A stretch of 64,000 bases of DNA. Origin: Astropecten irregularis. Its lineage: Eukaryota; Echinodermata; Asteroidea; Paxillosida; Astropectinidae. The first letter of the stretch is position 1. Each line of letters starts with the position of its first letter. Positions 54,681 to 64,000 of the stretch are shown here, piece by piece. The DNA lies in assembly GCA_963971285.1 (NCBI GenBank), contig OZ020262.1, positions 7,411,036 to 7,475,035 on the forward strand. The letters run 5' to 3'. The position numbers and the translations under genes were made by a program. Under the pieces are notes generated by a model, which searched no databases, was not told the DNA's origin, and saw nothing but the letters and a program-made list of their open reading frames with translations.

Positions 54681-57600
54681 CTCCTTCCGCTCAAACTTGT
54701 CAGCAGGACTTCTTTGTGACAGGTATAAGATATTGACCTGAAACTTGGTGGGAACTTCGGTAGTGATGCCAAGTTGTGCCTAGAAGATTGACGTCATGAT
54801 GACGTCATCAGGTATCAAATTACGCGCGTTTTTAGGAAAAACTTTGGTGCTTTATAACTTGAGAACCACATGACCTACGATTTTGATATTGACATATGTT
54901 ACTCACCACATGAATCTCAACAATTAATATATTCAATGTTGTGTACAAATGACCTTCACATCCGGTGTTACCGGAAGTTGAACTTTGACTCAAAATAACT
55001 CAAAATCGGAAAGGTTTTGGGCACATACAATTGCTTCGCAAAAAGATAGAGTAGGTTTTAAGCTTTGAGAAAATATAAACGATGACGTCATACGGGCTGT
55101 ATAGCGCCCTCTATGGTGGATTAAAGATATACAGTGATTACGTAATCCAAAAGTAAACAACGGATTTCCGCCAAATTTGGTGAGTGTCAAGCATTGATGC
55201 ACTTCGACATATGTGTGAAGTTTGAAATCTGTGACATTATTCAACCGGAAGTTATGCGTTTTTAAAGGAAACATTATGTAATTATCCAAATACTGTTTAT
55301 TCAGTTATTACATGACGTACATCAGTTTAAATTGCAAAATTGTTTACATTGTACGCATTCGATGATTTCTGCAAATTTTCAGTTGTTTGTGATTAACTAA
55401 ACGGAAGTTATCGTCCGGGCAATTTCACATTATTTAAAGGTGACACCATTTTCTATACGCTATCAGTCAGTGTACATGTACGAATACACTGTGCAATCAG
55501 CATGATCAGTACTTGCTCAGTCACACAGTTTAAGTGTATTTCAATAATTATGCCATACACGCGTTCCATCAAACATTCTCTTAACAGTTCCAGTGCGAAA
55601 TGAGACCCCGAACACCTAGTGGTTGTTCCCACAACCACAATGTCTAGTTTTTTTTTAGGTGTTCGGGTTCAAGCCGAACACCTATTGTTATTGTTAGAGT
55701 TTTTTTTTTTATTTTTATTTTTTTTTCCCCAAACTTGTCAGCAGGACTTCTTGGTCACAGGTACAAGATATTGACATGAAACTTGGTGGGAACTTTGGTC
55801 ATGATGTCAAGTTGTATTTAGAAGATTGACGTCATGATGACGTCATCGGGTATCAAATTACAAGCGTTTTTAGGAAAAACTTTGGTGCTTTATAACTTGA
55901 GAACCACATGACCTACGATTTTGATATTGACATATGTTACTCACCACATGAATCTGAACAATTAATATATTCAATGTTGTGTACAAATGACCTCCACTTC
56001 CGGTGTTACCGGAAGTTGACGTTTGACTCAAAATAACTCGAAAACGGAAGGATTTGGGCACATAAAACCTCGCGGGGTAAAAGATAGAGTAGGTCTTAAG
56101 CTTTCAGAAAATATAAACGATGACGTCATGCGGGCTGTATAGCGCCCTCTATGGTGGATTAAAGATATACAGTGATTACGTAATCCAAAAGTAAACAACG
56201 GATTTCCGCCAAATTTGATGAGTGTGAAGCATTGATGCACCTCGACATACGTGTGAAGTTTGAAATCTGTGACGTCATTCAACCGGAAGTTATGCATTTT
56301 TTAAGGAAACATGATGTAATTATTCAAATACTGTTTATTCGGTAACTACATGACGTACATCGGTGCAAATTGCAAATTGTTTACATCTTACGCATTCGAT
56401 AATTTCTGCAAATTTTCAGTTGTTTGTGATTAACTAAACGGAAGTTATCGCCCTGACAATTTTACATTTTTTAAAGGTGACACGATTTTCTTTACGCTAT
56501 CAGTCAGTGTACTTGTACGAATACACTGTGCAATCAGCATGATCAGTATTTGCTCAGTCACACAATTTAAGTGTATTTCAATATGCCATACATGCGTTCC
56601 ATCAAACATTCTCATAACAACAGTTCCAGTACGAAATGAGACCCCGAACACCTAGTGGTTGTTCCCACAACCACAATGTCTAGTTTTTTTTTTTTTCTCC
56701 TTCCGCTCAAACTTGTCAGCAGGACTTCTTGGTGACAGGTATAAGATATTGACCTGAAACTTGGTGGGAACTTCGGTAGTGATGCCAAGTTGTGCCTAGA
56801 AGATTGACGTCATGATGACGTCATCAGGTATCAAATTACGCGCGTTTTTAGGAAAAACTTTGGTGCTTTATAACTTGAGAACCACATGACCTACGATTTT
56901 GATATTGACATATGTTACTTACCACATGAATCTCAACAATTAATATATTCAATGTTGTGTACAAATGACCTTCACTTCCGGTGTTACCGGAAGTTGAACT
57001 TTGACTCAAAATAACTCAAAATCGGAAAGGTTTTGGGCACATACAATTGCTTCGCAAAAAGATAGAATAGGTCTTAAGCTTTAAGAAAATATAAACGATG
57101 ACGTCATACGGGCTGTAAAGCGCCCTCTACGGTGGATTAAAGATATACAGTGATTACATAATCCAAAAGTAAACAACGGATTTCCGCCAAATTTTGTGAG
57201 TTTGAAGCACTATTGCACCTTGACATAAGTGTGAAGTTTAAAATCTGTGACGTCATTCAACCGGAAGTTATGCGTTTTTAAAGGAAACATGATGTAATTA
57301 TTCAAATACTGTTTATTCAGTAATTACATGACGTACATCAGTGCAAATTGCAAATTGTGTACATTGTACGCATTCGATGATTTGTGCAAATTTTCAGTTG
57401 TTTGTGATTAACTAAACGGAAGTTATCGTCCGGGCAATTTTACATTATTTAAAGGTGACACCATTTTCTATACGCTATCAGTCAGTTTACATGTACGAAT
57501 ACACTGTGCAATCAGCATGATCAGTACTTGCTCAGTCACACAGTTTAAGTGTATTTCAATAATTATGCGATACACGCGTTCCATCAAACATTCTCATAAC

Positions 57601-59094
57601 AGTTCCAGTACGAAATGAGACCCCGAACACCTAGTGGTTGTTCCCACAACCACAATGTCTAGTTTTTTTCCATTTTTTTCTGCCCAAACTTGTCCGCAGG
57701 ACTTCTATATGACAGTTAAAAGATATTGACTTGAAACTTGGTGGGAACTTCGGTCATGATGCCAAGTTGTATTTAGAAGATTGACGTCATGATTACGTCA
57801 TCGGGTATCAAATTACACGCGTTTTTAGGAAAAACTTTGGTGCACTATAACTTGAGAACCACATGACCTACGATTTTGATATTCACATATGTTACTCATT
57901 ACGTTAATCTCAACAATTGTTATATTAGTCATGTGTACAAATGACCTCCACTTCCGGTGTTACCGGAAGTTGAACTTTAACTCAAAATAACTTGAAAACA
58001 TAGAGAAGGTCTTGGGCTTTCAGAAAATATAAATAATGACGTCATGTGGGCTATATAGCGCCCTCTACGGTCGATTAAAGACATACAGTGATTACGTTAT
58101 CCGAAAGTAAACAATGAATTTCCGCCAAATTTAGTAGGTGTAAAGCTCTTATGCACCCTGACATGTTCGTGAAATTTGAAAGTGGTGACCTCATTCAACC
58201 GGAAGTTATGCTCTTTTAAAGGGAAAATTACTGAATTATTCCAATACTGTTTACTCAGTAATTACATGAGTACATCAGTGAAAACTGCTTGTAATGTGAA
58301 TTCAAGAGACTCTGATTACTACCAGATGGCAGTCATTGCAAGGTGATAGGAATGTGCTTCATTACATTGTCTCAGTGGAAACACATGATAGCCTCAACAC
58401 AGGAGTTTGATACACCTCATACACTTTAAAACAGTCAATTTTAACCATACAAAGGCCCAGACAAAGTTCTTACAGCGTAGATTTGAAGTGAACATTTACG
58501 GCATCTCTTGATTTCATATGAATTTTTAAATATTTCTCACATTGTGTTACGTGAAAATATATGGTCATGTACAAAAACTATATGATGATCGATTGACTCT
58601 TTTTCCCATACACTATATATAAAAATGTACAAAAATTGTACATAATAACTGTGTACATGTACATGTAATGTCCAATTGCGCGACTAAAAACTTTGTTTAC
58701 ATCTTGCCAAAGAGATTTGCACGTAAATCTTATTATATATCATAAAATACCAGCACCAAATCCTAATCGAAATGCTATCGATGTAGGTTGCGGAGTATTG
58801 TACATCATTTTGTCAAATGACAATGTGTTCCATAAACACTGCAACTAAATCCATGGGCTAAAATTAATTTTTTTTACGTTGATATATGGTCACTTTTAAA
58901 CCATATGTCTTAATCAAAATAAAAACTGCAACATTTACATCATATTCAAAATTTAGTGTGTATTTCAATATGCCATTGTATGAGCGACAATTGACCACAT
59001 ACGTTCCAACATAACTTTTATGTTCACATAACAGTTCCACTACGTAATGAGACCCCGAACACCTAGTGGTTGTTCACACAACCACAATGTCTAG
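54681..59094 (+). mobile_element. Head-to-tail array of four Helitron-like units
   Basis: Units at 54,681-55,647, 55,648-56,683, 56,684-57,662 and 57,663-59,094 share one order of motifs: CAAACTTGTCAGCAGGACTT, TTGACGTCATGATGACGTCA, GGTGTTACCGGAAGTTGA, TATAGCGCCCTCTA and GACCCCGAACACCTAGTGG. Each closes with a hairpin (GTGGTTGT-TCCC-ACAACCAC), AATGT and CTAG before a T-run. Hairpin plus CTAG before T is the Helitron 3' terminus. Units 1-3 look closest to each other. Unit 4 has extra or diverged DNA at about 58,280-58,960. There is no coding capacity, so all are non-autonomous. Confidence 0.7.
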
Positions 59095-59894
59095 TTTTTG
59101 TTGTTTTTAGGTCATTCTTTGAATCTGTATTTTTCATCATGTGTTTCACATGTAATTGTATTATATAGTACAGGGCGGTCTGTTAATAGCGGTCGAAAGT
59201 GGCAAATGGATGGTATAGGCGGACGTTTGATGGCGGCAACCATCGACCACGGCCGCTGAGTGACGTGGTGATGTCGCTTAAGGGCGCTGCTGCTCATCCG
59301 CTGGCGGCCCGGTGGGTTTCGCACACCCGGTGATGTGTTTCACGGCGTTGTTTATTCAAAACAAAATGGTCCGATCAGTGGACTTAATTTGCCTATAGCG
59401 CGTTCGATTTGGTCACTCGCGCTTACTCGTGCTTTCAGCTCGGGTATAGGTGCACATGCGCAATTGGTAGTAATAAACGAACGATTTTGCCCCAGTTTCA
59501 ACTAGACGGGTCAAGACTCAAGAGGTCGTGCGCTGCAAATACTGCATCCAATCGTCGATTATAAGGCGACAGATTAAGCTACATTCGGTCACAGTCATTC
59601 CCCATTACTGTAACTTCCAGTTTCAAACTTAATTTCTTCCGAAATATACTTCTCCTGGCTGTTTTAAGCATCCACAAGTTAAAACATTATCAATTTGGTT
59701 ACAACGAAATGTTTCGTCTGCTTACATTTCGGCCATCTTGAAACAATGCATCTTACCGAAATGACCCGCTCGGCGGGTCGTACACTTGGGCCCAGTCCAA
59801 GTAAGCGGGAGATGTGACGTCGCGTCAAAGTCAAATTGAGCGCTGTCTGGCTTCCAAAGCCCGGGGAACAAACCGAACTCGCTACTAGTGTATA
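59095..59894. other. No gene seen
   Basis: GC-richer sequence containing ACCGGGTGTGCG-like blocks and a CACTTGGGCCCAGTCCAAG-like inverted pair (59,785). No gene or known repeat is supported. Confidence 0.45.
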
Positions 59895-60025
59895 GGGTGC
59901 ATTCGTTTAGCTCCCCCGGGTCAGCCCTTACGGGGAATGGTCGTACTATACTGCATATAAAACAATCGAGAGAATGGGGTCGAGGTTGACTGGTGTCGAC
60001 CCCGGGAAGCTAAACGAATGTCCCC
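59895..60025. repeat. MITE family P, copy 3
   Basis: Same orientation as the copy at 45,156. Ends GGGTGCATTCGTTTAGCTCC and the mirrored right end. TATA lies on both outer sides. Confidence 0.7.
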
Positions 60026-60094
60026 TATATCCATGTGGAAACCGCCATTGGTCACGTGAAAAGAGCCAAATCATTCAAACGCACATTCGGCATG

Positions 60095-60580
60095 AAGATC
60101 ACTGATCTATACAAACTGGATAGGTCGCGGGTGCAGTGATTAGACGGCGAGCCGTGAAGTCACCAGCGGCCATGTTAGGATATTCAGCACAATGCCCATT
60201 GCACAGCAAGCAGTGCAGCAATTCACTGTATACGCCTGCTGCCGCGCCTGCCAATGCATTGAATATCCCAAAATGGCTGCGCGGATGCTTTACCTGCAGA
60301 GCAGCGCGACCTATCCATGGGCCAATTTAATTAAACTGTTTTTAAAAATTTGCTAAGCATGACATTTCTGTCTTAATAAAAACAGGGTTAACAACCACAT
60401 TTTCACGTGTTGTGTATTACTTGCGATTGTTCTTTGGCTGTTGTTCGCTGACCATGAATATCAAATGGAATTTTCAATGGCGGTTTGTTTTATTGTGCGA
60501 CACAATTTTGTGCTAAGCAACTCTTTGTGCTTAACAGTTTTATGAAATTGGCTCCAGTTTGTATAGATCAGTGATGAAGA
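60095..60580. repeat. Palindromic element split by a nested MITE
   Basis: GATCACTGATCTATACAAAC at the left is mirrored by GTTTGTATAGATCAGTGATG at the right, and ATAGGTCGCG (60,120) is mirrored by CGCGACCTAT (60,305). The arms are separated on the right by the GGGGCCAATTTCAT MITE copy at 60,318-60,553, whose CCA duplications (60,315-60,317 and 60,554-60,556) restore the host symmetry exactly once removed. The inner part has GGCCATGTTAGGATATTCA mirrored at 60,265. Confidence 0.7.
60318..60553. repeat. GGGGCCAATTTCAT MITE, copy 3 (nested)
   Basis: Same family as 34,412-34,644. Its CCA target duplication is confirmed by the symmetry of the element it entered, so this family makes 3-base duplications. 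Bases 60,581-60,979 hold no supported gene. Confidence 0.7.
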
Positions 60581-60979
60581 TCAATACCAAAGATTATATA
60601 GATAGACGGATAACTGACCATAGGGCGCGTGGTAATCTGTATATACTAGAGGTCATGATCCGCCATTCTGGTGTGCAAATAGCGAGTAGTTTGTACACAG
60701 GACATATGGGGCTGGACGATTTATCAAAGAAAAGGGGAGTGTTATGCAAAATGATGCCCCGAATTTGATTGAAACCTATTGTCTATTGTAAATAGAAATA
60801 TTTTGACATTGGTGTGAAGCAGCTGAATATCAAAATGGCGATTTTGTGTGGTTTTCTGGACCTATTTTTGCAAGTACCGCACACATTCGCTCATATCATG
60901 CTATGGCAACTCCGTACGTGGAGCGCCCGCCCTCACACCAAAATGGCGCCCATGGCGATTACACGATGAGTCGGGCAGT

Positions 60980-61885
60980 TTCTATAAGAACCACTACTCT
61001 TGGGACTGGACGCTCCAGTACGGTCAGCTTTCCTTTTCTCTGGCCTCGCTGACTCGGTCTCCTTGTTCCAACTTGAACTTTGACCTTCATCACCAGATAA
61101 TCTTTATCTGCAGTGGCTTCTTCAACAACGCCCCTGGCCACTCGTTCCGAGGTACCTCAGGTTCCATCAGAAGGACAATTATTGTCTCCGACCATGACAT
61201 TTTTCTGTGGTTTGGTCCAGCACTGCCTGCGATTAAGGTTCGGTAGATATTCCTTTCGCCATCTACTCCAGAACTGTACAGTAAGATACTGCACTCTTCG
61301 CCATCTTTTTTGAAGATGCATGTCCTCGGGTACAAAATTATGGAGGTGGCAATGGCACACTAGACTTCATGGTGAGAATGTGATTGGGTGTCAGAGGTTC
61401 CAGGCACGTTGGATCATTGATCCTGTCAACTGACAGAGGACGGCTGTTCACTATGGCCATTGTTTCATAGAATAGTGTGCGAAGTGACCATTCATCTAAT
61501 CTTCCGGGGCAAAGAGCCACTATGCTGCTAAGGATGCTTCTTATTGTTCTTATCTGCTGTCCCATACTCCTCCGACATAGTTAGAGCATGGAGCATTCAT
61601 ATGGAAGTCACAGTCCTGTCCTGACAAGTACGATGCTACTCGATCCGTGTCTACTTCCTTCAGGGCAGCATCAAACTCATTTCTTGCTCCAACAAAATTG
61701 CTGCCTCGGTCAGATCTGATTTGTCGAACCTTTCCTCTTATGGCGATAAAGCATCTGAGCCCGTTGATGAAAGCATCGATGGAGAGATCATCTAGTAGCT
61801 CTATGTAAACTGCTCTGGAACATAAGTAGTGAAGCCCGTCTAACCAGTCGATTTCGCCAATTTTGCAAGGCTTCTCGACCAATCA
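60980..61885 (-). mobile_element. BEL/Pao LTR retrotransposon fossil (integrase part)
   Basis: Minus-strand frames resemble the integrase core and the C-terminal region typical of BEL/Pao elements: IRSDRGSNFVGARNEF near 61,720, NSRPLSVDRINDPTCLEPLT near 61,425, and KRWRRVQYLTVQFWSRWRKE near 61,290. LTRs, gag and the rest of pol are not seen, so it is a 5'- and 3'-truncated, broken relic with a few breaks. Age is hard to judge, but the protein similarity is still clear. Confidence 0.7.
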
Positions 61886-63132
61886 GATGGCCGGATTTAG
61901 CCCCACGTGACCCTCATTAGCATAGAATGAGGAGCCGGTCCATACCATTGAGCGTGGGGGTGGTCATTTATGTGAGGGGCAAAATGGGTATGAGATCAGG
62001 TTTGGACGTTACCATTTTCTTTTCAAAATATGATTTACATAATGTAGAGGTATATTTTCATCGTAAGTATATACCTTTATTTATTATTTTTTGGGGGTTT
62101 AATTATGTATAAATAGGTCCTTATTTATAGTAGACCTATATTGAGTATACAGTGGAGGTCATAGCCTACCGAAATTCATACATAAATACATCAAATAAAT
62201 ACGATAAGATACTATAGACCTACGATACAATACAGTAAAATAAATATTGGTGGCAAATAATAAGCGAGTTAATTACACTTTGTTTTATTGCGTGAGCAGC
62301 GGTGGTAAACGCTCTGTATGAATGGTACAGTCTCACCATTGAACCGGTGTAGGGGGAATACCTGTACATTGCACAACGTTGTGCAATGTCCGTTCGGACA
62401 ATAGGAAGTTACCAATCATTGTGTTTACTCCAAAGCGGATAACTGACGTCACTAGGATGAGTCATCACTATTGCCCATTCGTTCGTGGGTATTGTTTAGC
62501 CCCGTTACGTTCCTCTTTACAACCGTGGAGCTGGTTTTAAAAACGCATCAAAATCTGTATCATTTATTAAAGTGGGGCTGTCGAATCCACATCCTTAAAT
62601 CATCGACTTGGATTTTTTTTTCCTCATTATAAACACGAACTATACGAATCAGCCAACTTCAGTGAATGGTACTGTGCTGTCTCATCTTTGCACCGGCGCT
62701 GTGTGCGGATTCACGGCTGCAACACCGGTTTAATGACTCTTCGGACAATAAGGATGACCGTATACGTATAACTCTATTGAAGGACCCAATACGGATGACC
62801 TTTGTTTAGGTACGTGAATGGATAGCAGAGTCGGATTGACAATTTGGCACGGATTGACCCTTTGTGATACGGCTTGATCCTTTTAGAATCTTTGGGAGAT
62901 TTCGAAATAAAATCATTGTTTAATTTACGTCATAGATAACGGAAGAATAAAACACTAAGGTAACATCCCATTTGGACTTGAATACCCACTGGAACTTTTC
63001 ACACATTTTAATTTGTTTAGCCTCATTCACGTGACTAATGGCAGCCCCCACACTGAATGTGCGTCTGATACGCGTTACCCATCTAGTGTTTTTTATTCTT
63101 CTGATATCTATGGTTTATAGGTTATATATGTC
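61886..63132. other. No gene seen; a 24-base perfect palindrome
   Basis: ACATTGCACAAC joined directly to its reverse complement lies at 62,366-62,389. Parts of 62,320-62,410 and 62,660-62,760 resemble each other (GAATGGTAC, ACCGGTGT and TTCGGACAATA(A)GGA in order), suggesting a local duplication. Otherwise unassigned. Confidence 0.5.
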
Positions 63133-64000
63133 TATGGGCGTTTACGAAACGGAGGATCAGGCTCCAGGTCTGACATCCACATGCTGAAAATATTAGTTGT
63201 GGTTTTTCATTGAAGCTGAAGCTCTGTTTTCATTTGAAAATCAGAGAATCTACTTCAAAGCCGCAACCAAAAGCCTCAATTTGATACCCGTTATTTCAGA
63301 ATAGATTCCCGAAATGGAGCTGGAGCGGGAGGGGAGCCTGAGCCTCTGTTTCGTAAACGCCCTATGTTAGAGATAGCAAAAAGAGACTTCAGTCTGCTGC
63401 CCTCAACGTCTCGAAAGTCTCCCAATAATGGTCAATTACGAAACGTACTACTGAATTTCAAAGTCAAAACAAACAAATTGTATTTGACATATTATTATTA
63501 GACTCCAGTACATGCACACAATCATTGTTATATTCAAGGGGTTATAGTTTATTTGTATCATTAAACTTCCCATTTGCATTTTTTCATGAGGAAAATGGTT
63601 GATTTGAGTAAGTGTCATCATTAATTTCACAACAGTAATCCGAGCACACGGTTTTGAATGGCGCCCTATTTTGATTTAAAACTAAAGTGGTGTTTATTGA
63701 TCTAAATGATCTAATTGATCTGGTGCGGGATTTATTTCTGAAAGAAACACGGAGTTATAAGAATATTCGGCATGGACAGCATCTCCCGGATTTCCCCGCC
63801 GTTCTTTTGCTCATGATTAGCTTTCAAGCTTCCCAGATTTCAATAAAAGATTATTGGCGGTGTACAAAATAATATACTGACACCACTGCAGTTTCTTGTT
63901 TTAATCAATAGAGGGCACCATGCAACACAGCGTGCTCGAATAACTGTAAACGTCGATGAAAACTTGCGTAGTGTGATCTGGTAATCATCGTCCCTATTTG
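63133..64000. repeat. Second copy of the left flank of the 13-kb element
   Basis: Bases 63,133-63,906 match 28,487-29,277 nearly throughout, including both MITEs and the block from AAAAAGAGACTTCAGTCTGC to AAGTGTCATCATTAATTTCA. About 70 bases after the match ends, GGTAATCATCGTCCCTATT (63,975 on) matches GGTATCATCGTCCCTATT at 42,306, just right of the 13-kb element. The two halves of that element's flank are thus nearly adjacent here. Confidence 0.7.

Noticed and set aside
2819-64000. A complete uricase gene
   Set aside because: No frames matching later uricase segments were recognised downstream. Only the first exon is supported.

Overview
The window looks like a repeat-dense intergenic stretch of a marine invertebrate genome. 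A non-chordate deuterostome, probably an echinoderm, is my best guess. This rests on split genes with GT-AG introns, GGCCTA-rich low-complexity DNA, degenerate TTAGGG tracts, a uricase exon, and many short transposons (MITEs) and Helitron-like repeats. The species is not shown directly. There are no operons, and most ORFs in the window are chance frames in transposon DNA.

Left part (1-24,700): three tandem copies of the first coding exon of uricase (one intact, two broken) lie at 670-3,785, next to a 200-base assembly gap. After them come MITEs, a Tc1/mariner-like element, a tRNA-derived SINE interrupted by a Mutator-like element with 9-base target duplications, a possible LTR fossil, and tandem repeats rich in the TGACGTCA octamer.

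Middle (24,700-44,200): an ISL2EU-like transposon relic (24,716-28,484) is followed by the main discovery. This is a 13-kb element at 29,278-42,301 with related ends. It carries two convergent, intron-containing and apparently intact genes: a 591-residue RecQ-type helicase on the plus strand and a 911-residue DUF6589 protein on the minus strand. The DUF6589 protein has an N-terminal zinc finger and is a putative DDE-type transposase. From memory, a transposase plus helicase matches the Academ superfamily (helicase-bearing branch), but that label is inference. Just right of it, 42,381-44,138 is a two-exon gene for a type II membrane glycosyltransferase with a DxD motif.

Right part (44,200-64,000): more MITEs, including one (45,745-45,875) sharing the ends of the 13-kb element. 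Two Helitron-like blocks follow. One is at 48,603-50,505. The other is a head-to-tail array of four roughly 1-kb units at 54,681-59,094, each ending in a hairpin plus CTAG. A broken BEL/Pao integrase fossil lies at about 61,000-61,885. The last 870 bases (63,133-64,000) repeat the sequence that flanks the 13-kb element on both sides. This suggests that the element landed in one copy of a duplicated locus and that a second glycosyltransferase copy may begin just past the window.

How the parts relate: the uricase exon and the glycosyltransferase are the only host genes I recognise. Everything else of substance is mobile DNA, often nested, and target-site duplications at several insertions give a relative order.
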